From Punctularia strigosozonata HHB-11173 SS5 (Eukaryota; Basidiomycota; Agaricomycetes; Corticiales; Punctulariaceae): a stretch of DNA of 64,000 nt. Numbering within the stretch: the stretch's first letter is position 1; the number at the start of each line of letters is the position of its first letter. Below the pieces are notes generated by a model. The model made no database searches, had not been told where the DNA came from, and saw only the letters and a list, made by a program, of their open reading frames with translations. The position numbers and the translations under genes were made by a program. Below are positions 32,913 to 43,856 of the stretch, one piece after another. The stretch covers positions 529,894 to 593,893 of the forward strand of contig NW_006767442.1 in assembly GCF_000264995.1 (NCBI RefSeq). The letters are read 5' to 3'.

Positions 32913-33180
32913 GGTTGACGGCTGCTGGCACACTGGGGTCAAAGAGGTTAATATAGAGCACGTAGCATCACGTGTCATCACCCTGTTGCCGAAAGGCTGC
33001 GCCCCGTTCATATACAGAACGAACGCCAGTCCAGGCCACCTTGGCAGGCTGAACACGAACTATTGCTGGTATCGCCATTCGGGGATAGATCTGATGCGCG
33101 CAAAACGACGGAGCCGGGTCGACCGACGGTATGCAGGGGCTAACGTGGCCCGGTATGAGAATTGCTGGTAAATGATGACA

Positions 33181-34074
33181 TTATCGCACGGGTCTATCAA
33201 GAAGCTCCTCCTGAACGTAGAACTGTCTGCACCACCAATTCAGCCTTCCTCGGATGGTTTGATTGCATGGAGTGGACAGCGCCTCGTACCTAATCATCTT
33301 CCCCTCCTGTCGGCAGGTTCCATTGCCATCCTCGCCCCAACGGACGATCCATCTGCCAATCACACCGCCATCGGCATAGGTCTCTGCTACGGTTTCTTCG
33401 GTCCCGGGAACGACGCCGGCTGAGCTGGCGTCGGGAATGACGACGGTTTTGGCGAGTTCCCATTTGGACAGAGGCCTGCGCGAATCGACGAGAAAGGCCG
33501 TGTCGTAAACGCGGGTGCGGCGCTCATTCAGTCCGAGCGTCAGAGTCGTCATTTCGATTCCGCCGAGTTCGGCACTTCCATCCGAAGACTGAGCGGCGTT
33601 TCCTGTCGCGGACACGTCTTGTGAAGCGAGCTGCCGAAGGCTGACAACGTATGGTCGCGTGCACCAGGCGACGAGTGCAGTAGATACACTCGTGGTGGCC
33701 ATGGCTACGCCTGCGAGCGTGGCGCGCGCCGCGAATGGTAGGGAGGATTCGACGATGAAGAGGAAAGGTATGAATCCGAAGCTGAGGGTCAGGGAGGAAA
33801 GCGAGAATATCTTGAGGCGACGCAACGTCGGGGCGATTGGGCCCATATAGATGACATCTGGCAACGAATGCTTGCCAGCAGATGATCCAGCAGGGGCCTC
33901 CTTGCGTAGCCGGGACGCGGAGTGGAAGGCGCGGCACGGTGACTCTTGCAGAGAGGGATGGCGACGCGGGAAGGTGGTTAACGCGGAGGGCCACCACGGT
34001 GTGCACCCTGGGACGCGTGCAGTCGTTATGAGCCTAGAGGCACGAGCGCATTGTAGACGGAGAATGCTCGCCAT
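33181..34074 (-). CDS. TMEM70-like mitochondrial inner-membrane protein
   Basis: ATG 34074 opens an Arg/Ser/Ala-rich leader of about 75 residues without acidic residues until RKEAPAG, a mitochondrial presequence. Then comes the TMEM70/TMEM186-like signature IYMGPIAPTLRRLKIFSLSSLTL, followed by two hydrophobic helices (GFIPFLFIVESSLPF and TLAGVAMATTSVSTALVAW) and RPYVVSLRQL. This hairpin is the hallmark of TMEM70-type factors, which help assemble ATP synthase and complex I. The C-terminal half is soluble and poorly conserved; it may contain an unrecognised intron. 297 residues as drawn. Confidence 0.72.
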   Translation of the reverse strand: MASILRLQCARASRLITTARVPGCTPWWPSALTTFPRRHPSLQESPCRAFHSASRLRKEAPAGSSAGKHSLPDVIYMGPIAPTLRRLKIFSLSSLTLSFGFIPFLFIVESSLPFAARATLAGVAMATTSVSTALVAWCTRPYVVSLRQLASQDVSATGNAAQSSDGSAELGGIEMTTLTLGLNERRTRVYDTAFLVDSRRPLSKWELAKTVVIPDASSAGVVPGTEETVAETYADGGVIGRWIVRWGEDGNGTCRQEGKMIRYEALSTPCNQTIRGRLNWWCRQFYVQEELLDRPVR

Positions 34075-34442
34075 GATAGAATCCCTCCAAGTCGGAGAAA
34101 AAGCGAGCAACGCCGACGCTGTGTATAACCCGGTCTTGGGGTTAGGGCGTGGTGAGAAAGGCGGCCGGTGTTCCGTCCTCGGGAGCCCCTGCGGAGACGA
34201 CGGAATGATAGAGGTCAGTAGACCAATGTGTCTCGTGCAATCATGTGGGACGGATTGCCGATGCCGACCCCACGGGGAAGCGGGCCGCCATCGCGTTCAC
34301 TCGTCTTCCTTCAACCTGGTCTCCTGTTCACCCACGACGTCTCTTACGACACACCACCACCTGGATAAGCCAGCGACAATCGCCAAGGCTCTTTCACTCC
34401 TCATCCTACTCACTCCAGACTGTACGACGATCTGCTCTGAGC

Positions 34443-37041
34443 ATGGCCCAGGAGAAGGTGTTTTCCGGAAAGGAGGTCGCGCAACATAACTCGAGGGAGA
34501 GCTGCTGGATCATTGTCCATGGTAAGTGATCCAAACCTCCGTTCAAACACCAGAGGAGAGGGGTCTCAGCGTACTTGATTGGCCCCTGTTCTTCCGCGCT
34601 TGTCGACAACATATCACTCACATTCCTCCCAGGCAAAGTCTACGACGTAACGGAGTTCTTGGACGGTATGCATGCATGCAATTCGGTTAAATATCATTAT
34701 ATCCTAAACATGCATACAGATCATCCCGGTGCGCTGTTGCTGACAGAACACAGAATACAATGATTACTGAACCGATATGGTGTTTCCTGAAGGCGGGAGT
34801 AAAATCATCCTGAAATATGCAGGCAAGGATGCGACGTATGTGCATTAGACCGCAGATCATTATGCCTAGCGCATGTCTCATAGATCTACAGGGCTGAATA
34901 CGAACCAATACATCCCCCGGATGCCATTACCTCCAACCTACCGCCCGAGAAGCAGTATGTTTGAGCGTCCCATAATGGCTTTAGTTGACGTGGTTCCTTA
35001 GCTTAGGGAAGGTGGACCTTGGTACCGTCGAGAAGGTCGAGGTCACGATCACGGATGCGGAGAAAGCCCGTCTGGAGCGAATCAGCAGACGGCCCTCACT
35101 GGACGAGATCCTCAACCTCCACGACTTCGAGGTACTGCAACCTCGTCCAGCCACCAAAGATTTTGTAGCTGATTTATTGTCGCGTAACAGGCCATCGCCA
35201 AACTTCTCCTTTCGGAGAAAGCCTGGGCATACTACTCCTCAGCAGCAGATGATGAGATTACGAACCGAGAAAACCACGCGGCGTACCACCGGTAGGCTGG
35301 CTTAAGTGCCAATAACACCATGCGGAGTTAACTCTATATTGAACCTATCCGTGTCGCCCGCAGGATCTGGTTCCGCCCTCGGATCTTACGGGATGTCACG
35401 AAAGTGGACTGGTCTACGACCATACTGGGCCACAAGTCCTCGATGCCTGTATACATCGTACGCATATCGCTGTTCTCGAATGTGTCGTCGCTTCACTTAC
35501 GAGTTTCACCAGACCGCTACCGCCCTCGGCAAACTCGGACATCCGGACGGGGAACTCAACCTTACCCGCGCAGCCGCTAAACATGGGGTCATCCAAATGG
35601 TGAGCATACACGCATGAAGTCATAGTGCCGTATTGATATTGTGATATAGATCCCAACCCTCGCCTCGTGCTCATTCGACGAGATAGTCGACGCTGCACAG
35701 CCCGGTCAAACGCTCTTCTTCCAGCTGTGAGCTCTTTTGCCCGATCTTCGAGTGCGGGTGATTCAAGTTTGATGTGTGCTCAGCTACGTGAACCGGGATC
35801 GTGAAATTACCAAACGAATCGTCCAACATGCGGAGAAGCGCGGCGTGAAAGCTTTGTTCATCACAGTCGACGCACCTCAACTGGGTCGACGTGAGAAGGT
35901 ATCGTGGAGTGTTTGACGTTTCCTATATGCTCACTGATTTTAACATGCGTCTGATAGGACATGCGCCAGAAGTTCGATGCAGAGGACCCGGCCGAGGTAA
36001 GCAAGTCGAACGACAAGGTTGATCGTAGCCAGGGTGCTGCGAGAGCGATCAGTGTGTGTATACATTCATTATTATTGTTTTGCCATGAGTGACGGGTAGT
36101 TTTTCAGTCATTCATCGATCCGGGACTGAACTGGGGAGACCTCGACTGGTTCAAGAGCATCACCAAGAGTATGCATTCATCGCCGCCTCGTTGGACATAG
36201 CAAATTTATGACTGTTTGTCAATTCACAGTGCCTCTGATCCTGAAAGGTGTGCAATGCTGGGAGGTTGGTGCTGGCTCCACGTCTACTCGCCTGTTTGCT
36301 AAACGGGATCTCTCACGACAGGATGCGCTCGAAGCATACGATCGTGGTCTCGCCGGCGTCGTCCTCTCCAACCATGGTGGACGTCAACTAGACTTCGCAC
36401 GCTCCGGGATCGAGATACTCACCGAGTGCACTGAGATGCTCAAGCAGAAACGGTGAACTCTACTCCTAGCACGTTCCTCTGAGAAAACGCTCACTTTGAT
36501 GACAAGGGGGCTTACGTTCCCTAATGACAAGTTTGCGTTATTCGTCGACGGCGGTGTACGACGAGCTACCGATGTTCTCAAGGCTATCGCCCTTGGCGCC
36601 TCAGCAGGTGGGCGATCATATCAAATCCAGATGTAGAGTCTCACTCGGTGCCTTGATCACAAGTCGGGGTGGGGCGTCCGTTCATATATGCCTTCTCGGC
36701 CTATGGCGAAGATGGCATCGACAAGGCTTTGCAGATATTGCACGTACGTCGATTCCGCGACCGTCACAGCTCGGATTAGCTAACATTTCCAACAACGAAG
36801 GATGAGTTTGAGATGAACATGCGTCTCATCGGCGCGCGGACCCTGAAAGAGGTAGTCCCAGAAATGGTCGACGCGCGTAATATCCATTCGCATGTCGTTG
36901 CCGTTCCTGGAGACAGGCTATACGACTCCAACTGTGCGTCCTTAGCCACCCGTTCTGCGGAACCCAGTGCTGACCATCGCTTCAGACGAGAGCATGCAGC
37001 ACGCAAGGCTGAAGGAAGTAGTTTCGAAGGCGAAGTTGTAG
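34443..37041 (+). CDS. Cytochrome b5-FMN 2-hydroxyacid dehydrogenase (flavocytochrome b2-like) with AKL tail
   Basis: Fusion of a heme-binding cytochrome b5 domain to an FMN-dependent alpha-hydroxyacid dehydrogenase, the architecture of yeast Cyb2 (L-lactate to pyruvate). About 16 exons. The start [22 protein letters not shown] goes straight into the b5 domain, then [27 protein letters not shown] (heme ligand His in HPGG). The dehydrogenase part shows [108 protein letters not shown] (catalytic SNHGGRQ), [21 protein letters not shown] and [11 protein letters not shown]. The last exon ends VVSKAKL and a stop. There is no mitochondrial presequence, and AKL fits the PTS1 pattern, so a peroxisomal rather than intermembrane-space enzyme is suggested; the hydroxyacid substrate is open. 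Confidence 0.9.
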
Positions 37042-37516
37042 AATTGAATCGCACTTGCGCCATTCATATATAGACATGACATCCGATCGTATGCTATCTC
37101 GTTGAGATGTACTCCAATAGAACTGCGTCCAGTTTCATTTATATACGTCACATAGTACGATGCACATGCGGGGGCTCCGCGCCCGGAGCATCATTGATTA
37201 AAGCCTTGTACCCGGAATGCTTGGGGTTAAGTATATTTGCTTTTGAGGCTCAAGATATCTGGCGCAGCATGAATGGTGCCTTAGCGGTATCTCGACATAC
37301 ACTTGCAGTAAGTATTTATGTTTCGTCCGACCGTCGTGGCAAGTCTACGTCGCGGGGTATATCTTGCAAGGTATATCATACTCTCCGCATTGGCTGACGC
37401 AGTCACAGTGGGCAGCCGTTCGCATATAGCGGACTGCTGCATGCTGTCCCTATCACCGCATGTGTGCAGCGGTACTGCGTGTCACGGGTGCTTTGGGTAT
37501 CTTCATGATGACCCGG
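37042..37516. other. Intergenic between convergent genes
   Basis: Holds the 3' ends of the flavocytochrome and dynactin genes. No other feature seen. Confidence 0.35.
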
Positions 37517-38302
37517 TCAACGTTCTGCTGGAAGCGGTTGAAATCGCGTATAATATTGTTTCGTTTGGGCCTCCATCAGCTCTTGCGTAGACTCGGGGAG
37601 GTCCTCCACGAAGTGCCCTTAGAGTCCGTATTCAGCAATGCTCATATAAACAAACACAATGTTTAATGTACCTGGGGAACCAGCGAACAACGACAGTGCC
37701 GGTATTACAGTATTTGGTGGGACCACTGTATTGTCGGCAATCTTGGCGCAGTCCTTGATTATGGTGAACTTGCCCTACTTGCATTAGACTGACTCTTCGT
37801 CAACAGACGAGCAAAATAGTTCACGTACGATAACACAGTTCTTTCCGATCTCTACATGGTTGCCGATGGTCGCCGCTTCGACCACCGTGTTCGCCCCAAT
37901 GTGGACATGGTCGCCGATCTTCATGGGGTAATAATTGAAGTTTCCGCGGTATGTCTTGTACGGAGGCCTCAACAACGCTCTTAAACCGGGGGAAATGAAT
38001 TAGAGGACGGAGCGTACCTCATAACGCAACCTTCGCCAACCAGGCAGTATCGTCCGAGCGAAATGACGACCGCGTGCCCGGGTCCTGTTCGTCGCAGGTC
38101 GCCACGGATGATGGCACCATTCGCAATGATGGTCTTCCCGCCGAGTATGATATTCTGTGGCCCTGCTATAGTCGCCCGACGCGAGACCTTGTTCCCTGTG
38201 TCCTGGGCACCCTCTTGCATGAGCTTATGCGAGTGACTATGACATGCTGGATTAGACCGTTTCGATGTACTCCGCACGAGAGTAGTATATTGGCGGGTCC
38301 AT
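37517..38302 (-). CDS. Dynactin subunit 5 (p25), left-handed beta-helix protein
   Basis: Pointed-end subunit of dynactin, the dynein adaptor, needed in filamentous fungi for early-endosome binding. Exons 38302-38258, 38202-38018, 37967-37829, 37774-37672 and 37617-37517 join in frame to 190 residues (human p25 has 182). Start MDPPIYYSRAEYIETDTGNKVSR, then hexapeptide repeats: IILGGKTIIANGAIIRGDLRR, VVISLGRYCLVGEGCVMRPPYK, YYPMKIGDHVHIGANTVVEAA and [25 protein letters not shown], with VPPNTVIPALSLFAGSPG capping the helix. The C-terminal helix reads DLPESTQELMEAQTKQYYTRF. Confidence 0.93.
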
Positions 38303-38765
38303 CTTTCCCGTCCAACGTTTCGAAGATGCGTCGAGCACAGAGCACAGAAGCAAGTCGTTGCGCGTCGCGGCTTACGCGCTGACGGTTTAAGAGCTAGGCC
38401 TATTCCAGGGTGAGGCGGCGATTCAGAGAACATACGTGCACAACGGATTATAATATACATATTACATAGTAGGTCGATACAGTGCATTACATGTCTTTTG
38501 ATCTACGCATTCTAGCTGTCGATTGTATAATATGTGGATCATGGCCGTTCATGATCCTCTCTTGACCCCGTCCCCACGCGCAACGCCGCGTCGAACGCTC
38601 GTGGTTCAGGCTCCATACCAGCACATGGAGTAAGCGTGTACGTCGACCATCTTCCGCCGGCGACTGGTACGATGGCTGTTTTACACGAATTCGGTGTGAC
38701 CTTATGCACGATCCCGTAGCCTCATGAGGGATTGTCGTTGTGTGCTGAGTCCATCGTGGCCAAGG
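38303..38765. other. Intergenic, no gene recognised
   Basis: Upstream region of the p25 gene and 3' side of the DUF6533 gene. An AT-rich patch (38440-38540) and a short palindrome around 38538-38555 are the only things seen. Confidence 0.3.
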
Positions 38766-40057
38766 TCACGGTCCTCCTGCAGAATGGGGGTGTAACCGTC
38801 CGCCGGAGATATCGATCCGGTCCGTCGTCTCCGTCACAGGGTCAGCCGGGATACTGGGCGTCTCGCCGAGGTAGGTCGTCAGGACGTATCCGTTATGGAG
38901 ATCGTCATCGCCGTGCGCTGCTCCCCACGATAAGGCTTCAGACGTGGAACCGAACCTGCGGCGGGCAGAGAGCAAGGTGCTGGGCAGGCGGTTGACGCCT
39001 GACGCGGTGGGTGAGGCGGTGTGCATATGCAGCACAAGCCGACAGCCCGCAAACGCGCAGATGGTGAACTGCCAGCTCCACATCATGCTTCCTCGCGGGC
39101 CAGCGATGATCAGATAGAATAGCCCGTTCAATGCGAATGTGACTGCGTGCCACATTAGTGTTGGTTCATAAGAACGTCTAACGGGGAACTCACGGAATAC
39201 AACGAGAAATGTCCATGTTCCGTCGCGGATAAGTAGGAAAAGCATCCTTTCGTGTCTGAGGAGACGCGACATTCTGATGACCTTGGCCCATGTAAGACAG
39301 AGCATGAAAAGCTCGAATCCAATGGGCGCGACCCTGTCACCAACGTCAGTCAGGCATGTCGATCATAGGTCGACGCACAGTACCCAATGAGAACCGCGAC
39401 GCTCGGAATGGTCTCCGCGATGCAAAATTCGTTAAACTGTAGCTTGGGCAGGAACAACGCTAGTGAGGCGGCCATCGCCAGTTCTTCGACGATGAACAGG
39501 GTAACGAGCAGCACCGCGACGAGTCTGCTGCGATTATACAATGCGTATACTAGGAGTTGCGAATGAGCTTCCTCCCTCGCCGCAGATAAGCACTGCAATG
39601 AGCACCTCGTAACATCATAATAGTTTCCATCAGGGCAATGACGACTTGCAGCGAGCCAGCCTGGTACGAGTACCATGGGGAGCAATACGGCGGGTGGTGA
39701 AGGCGCGTCACTGATCCCCGCCCGGCGGAAACCAAGGTCATTGCGGCAACGATGGCCAGGGTGTAATACCTGCATACAGCAGTCAACAGCCTTGCAGATC
39801 ACGCGAAGCGATGTGGTAGTACCGTAGCACCAGGAAGACCCATTTCGTGAACGAGAAACGCGGTTTGGTCCATATATGCGCGACTTCGTCGGGGAAAGTG
39901 AGGAGGATGTCGTACGCCAGGAACGCGAGCGACGCGACTGCAATGACGGCGCGCACGTCAGACTCTGACGTGCCCAAGCCGATCGGAGCTACCACTCACC
40001 GCAAACGCGATTGACGACCGCAGTCGCGTACGCGTCGGCTTCGCTCATGACCGACAT
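38766..40057 (-). CDS. DUF6533 multi-pass membrane protein
   Basis: Member of a family of seven-helix-like membrane proteins strongly expanded in Agaricomycetes; function unknown. Exon 1 from ATG 40057 gives MSVMSEADAYATAVVNRVC. Exon 2 carries the DUF6533 signature VASLAFLAYDILLTFPDEVAHIW and FSFTKWVFLVLRYYTLA, joined through a GTACTACC donor. Later helices include VYALYNRSRLVAVLLVTLFIV, CIAETIPSVAVLIG, VAPIGFELFMLCLTWAKVIR, TWTFLVVF, WHAVTFALNGLFYLIIAG and FTICAFAGCRLVLHMH. The cytosolic tail of about 75 residues is rich in Ser/Thr/Pro and ends at 38766. ATG 40048 is an alternative start three codons inside. Confidence 0.82.
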
Positions 40058-42162
40058 TGCACGCGTATGCTGCTGGTAGCGCCTCCCGAGGCGCACCGGT
40101 CGGACGGGACGGAACGACGACGACGACGAAGCAGGAGAAAGAGACGGCAGGAGGGAAGCCAGGTCCAGGGATGCAAGCGAGCTTCCGGTTCCGAGGCCAC
40201 GGAGGAGCCGACATACCGACTTTTTGCATAGACGGGGACCGCGAGTGTCCGCAAGCACGCACTTGCGGCGAACACCACCCACAGGGTCCTGTTGTCAGGC
40301 ACGTACCAGACCTGGGAGATCGATAGGTGGCAATCGTTTAACTATCTTGTACGCCGGCAAATGTAACGCCGCGCCGGCTCTAGCCTTGGTCATTGTGCTT
40401 GGCAAGTGCTGCCCCTTGTTCCTGTTTTCAACTTGAACATGGCTGGTTGCCCCTGTCTTCAGCGCCTCTCGTGACATAGTCATTAATCTCCTGGTCGTCT
40501 TGGACGATCATTTATCGCCAGGGCGTCATATCAAGACTGCTCGCCGGTCGATGTGCACCAAAGCTCACGGAGACTCTGACTTGTGCGGCGTGCGCCATCG
40601 CACGTCAACAGAGCGCAAGTCCTCATAGCCGAATGGAGCTATACTCTATGGTAGTAAGTATAAGTAATCGCAGAGATACGGGGCATAGCATTGCTGCGCC
40701 GTCGAATGAGGGCCTGGTCCAAGGTGTGTGACGCCCCATGGACACCCCGTGTACCTGTCTTACTTGCTTGCCTTGTCAGTCCTCTGGTCTGTTTGATCTG
40801 TGTCATGGTTCCAGGCATTGCCCGTCCGCGGACTCTTACATATACTCAGGTCGAGGCAATGCGATTCTGTATGTGTTCCAGCGAGTCCCTGCCAGATATA
40901 ACACTGAAACTTGCCTCGTGGCGTGGAGCCGTGGCCAACTTCAGCTCTGCGCATGTTCACGTGTCCAAGGATACCGCACTCTTGGTGACCTCTGCAGGCG
41001 ATTCCAAGGCGATTTGCACGCAAACATGGGCGGCTTGCCACCTGAAGTACGGGAATTGCCACCCATGGTCGACGTTTATGTTTAGTCTGGTTCAATGGCT
41101 ACGATACGCGCGCATTGTTCCACGATGCGATCCGGACCCTTCGAATCCGAGTACAGCCTTGCGCTATTCGAAGGCTACTTGATCAGAGCCGACTGGAGGT
41201 AGCAATGTCATATACTCCTTCAAGTCAGGTTACTGACTTCTGTGGCGGTTTGAGCGCGTGCACTCTTGGGCGTAGCCTACCGCACAGGATACGCCATATC
41301 ACATGGAGACCTTGGGCCTGGTACGCTTTGAATTCAGAGTCCCACTGTTGGTAAGGGAACATCATTGAACGCGACGCGCCGGTGGTACTACCCCGTTCCT
41401 TCCGGATCCCCAACAAGGATGAAGGCACAATCAGACTCAACGCAATTCCAATGATTGGGTATGGGTCTGTGACCTGATAAATAATTTGTCTGCCGCTATT
41501 CCATACAAGTCGGTATGTATGGGAAAGCGATGTGTTCGTTATATATGTACGTATCCGCGTATCCTGTGTATCCTATAATCCCATCCTCCCATATTACATC
41601 GAAAAATCGTACTTTTTCCAGGCTGAGAGGGGGGTGGCGTTTCTAATAAAGATTCGTGGTAATCGGGGTCGACGTGAAAAAGGTATTATGAGCGAAGAAA
41701 GGGGTAAAGGAAGGAGGGAGCGCCAGCCGTAAGCAAGGAGGTGGCGCATATGTACACAGATCCGGAGGCTCGCAAATAAGTCAATGGTTGAAGAAGGCAC
41801 GGAACAACGAGCGGACTGTGAGGCGATGCATAGAGGGTCGAGTCACATATCAAAGAGCATGAAGGCGAGAGCGAAAGGAGAAGAACATGCATAAGGGGAA
41901 AAGCCGCCGGAACCGAAGATCGAAATGTTCTGGTCGAGTATTTTGGTGAGAAAGAAAGAGGACGGCGACAGCATATCCAAGTCGGACCACGTAAGCCAAC
42001 ACACTCCGTCTTCCACATGGAAACCTCCAGGGCATGAATGTCGAAGTCGAAACCAAGGGGTAAAGGGACAAGAGACATCCAAGAGATTAGCCCGATTTAT
42101 TCGCGTAATTTTGCTTCTTCGCGTTTCTTCCTCCCCTCATCTTCGTACCCGGCCAAGGCAGC
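40058..42162. other. Two-kilobase region without a recognised gene
   Basis: Contains the upstream side of the DUF6533 gene and the 3' side of the bZIP gene. A frame at 40691-41182 on the plus strand (about 163 codons) has a hydrophobic stretch (VPVLLACLVSPLVCLICVMV) but no family match and no clear splice partners. Nothing else supported. Confidence 0.35.
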
Positions 42163-43856
42163 TCAGCAGACTTGCACCTCCCACTCGCCGCCCTCACCAC
42201 CGGGTTTGGGCATGCTCTTCAGCGCAATCCGTACACGGCGTTTGCTCTTGCTCGAGGCGCTACCGGCCGCACCGAGTCCCGCAGCACCCATTCCGAGTCC
42301 CATGCCCATGCCGTCAAAGTCGTTCGCGCCAGAATCCGAGCCGGAGTCGAACGCGAAGTGTTGCTCGAACGGCGAACCGATTGACATCTCGAAGTCGTCC
42401 CCGTGTGACGCCGGGACGCCCAAGAATGGACCGAGTGGATCAGCATCTCCGTTGTGTAGCGTGTCAGAGGACCACGACATGGATGGCGCGAACGGCTCCG
42501 CCTTGACGGCGTTTGAGGGCATAGACGAGGCGGCGGCGGAGGCGGAGGCGGCAGAGGCAGAGGAAGGATTGTGTATCCTCACACGGATCCTGCCGTCCTC
42601 GACAGGGCTTGCGTCGAACGAGATATCCAGGCCGCCGAGACCGAGCGCCTCACTGACACCCTCCATGTCCGCAAACTCTAATTTCTTAATCGGGCTTGAT
42701 GGGCGTGCGAAAACGGATGAGTCGATGTCCATAGACGAAGAATGGAAGCTTCCGAAGTCGAGGTCGACATCGGCGGGGACGAAGGCGGAGAAGGCGTCCG
42801 CCCGCGAGGCGGCAACCGACGACAGAGGGAACGAGAACCGGGCAGGCAAGCTGGAGCCACCATCGTGCGAGTGGGGATGCACGGAGAGGAGCGTGGGCAA
42901 CGCGCAAAGCAGTACCTTGGGCAACAGGTTAGCTCCCTGCATTCGCGTAGTGTCGTAGCTAGGATACATACCATGAGGCCCAAACTCGCGGCCGAGCGGT
43001 GCGTCGGGTTTTGCAACGCTGGGCTGGGCGAGCGCGACATCATGGTCTGCGAGTGCATCTCGGGCTCGAGGTGCTCCATCTTCACGGTTTGCTCCGTCCG
43101 AGTAAGCTTCTCATTAAGTTCCCGCTCCCGCTGTTCAGCGGCCGCCAATCGCGCGCGGAGTTGCTCAACCTCACTCAAGAGGTCCTCGTCCTGCGGCGAG
43201 CCAGAGCGAAGCCGCGCGTTCTCCTGCTCCAGTTCCGCGACGCGACTGCGGGCGATATGTCAAGTCGTGATCAGAAGTGGCTCGCTGAGAAAGACTGACA
43301 TCTCCATCTGCTCAAACTCCTCCCGCTTGCGCTGCCGGCTGAGGAATGCGGCCGCGCGATTCTTGACCAGTCGCGCTTCACGTTTGCTGAGGCCGCTGAC
43401 GTCGGGCGGGATGAATTCCTTCGTCGTCACTCTGCCCTCCGGTCCACGCGGCTTCTTGGGCGCGCTGCCCGAACCGCCCGGTCCGTTGCTCGCGGCGCGT
43501 TTACCGCCTGCAACGGGCGTCGGCAGGTCGCCGACTGCGGACGGAGCGGGGCTTCCGCGCGTGGTCGATGCGTCGACGTCGTCATGCGCCTCGGGCGGCG
43601 AATTGAGCTCGAAGTCGAAGACCTGGTGGGTCGGGAGGCACAGCGTCGCCTGTTCGGAATCGCTGCCGTCGGCTCCCGGGCTGCCCCGGAGGTGCGTCTT
43701 GAGCGCGGTGGGCATGGACGCAATGTTCGTGTACTGGAACGAGAACGAATCGAAGATGGGCGGGTGTTGGACGTCGACCGGGGACGAGACGGGCGAGAGC
43801 AGCGGGGCGTCGTTGACGATCAACTGGGACATGGGCAGGAGGGTCGGGCGAGACAT
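42163..43856 (-). CDS. bZIP transcription factor with hydrophobic segment after the zipper
   Basis: Exon 1 from ATG 43856 is acidic/Ser-rich, then KKPRGPEGRVTTKEFIPPDV leads into the basic region LSKREARLVKNRAAAFLSRQRKREEFEQME (N-x7-R type with AAAFLSR). Exon 2 supplies the zipper: RVAELEQENARLRSGS and LLSEVEQLRARLAAAEQRERELNEKL. At the exon 2/3 join (GTATGT to CCCAAG) the protein reads SAASLGLMVLLCALPTLLSV, about 18 uncharged, mostly hydrophobic residues. The C-terminal part is acidic with Ser-rich patches, and ends RRVRIALKSMPKPGGEGGEWEVQVC. The basic region with Leu/Phe before SR resembles the ATF6/CREB3/Hac1-XBP1 group more than the Gcn4 group. A membrane-tethered stress regulator is possible but not proven. 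Confidence 0.85.

Noticed and set aside
38538-38555. Short palindrome GGATCATGGCCGTTCATGATCC
   Set aside because: Too short and isolated to call a terminator, operator or mobile-element end in a eukaryotic intergenic region.
40691-41182. Plus-strand frame of 163 codons with a hydrophobic stretch
   Set aside because: No TATA box, no family resemblance, competing frames of similar length in the same place; not enough to call a gene.
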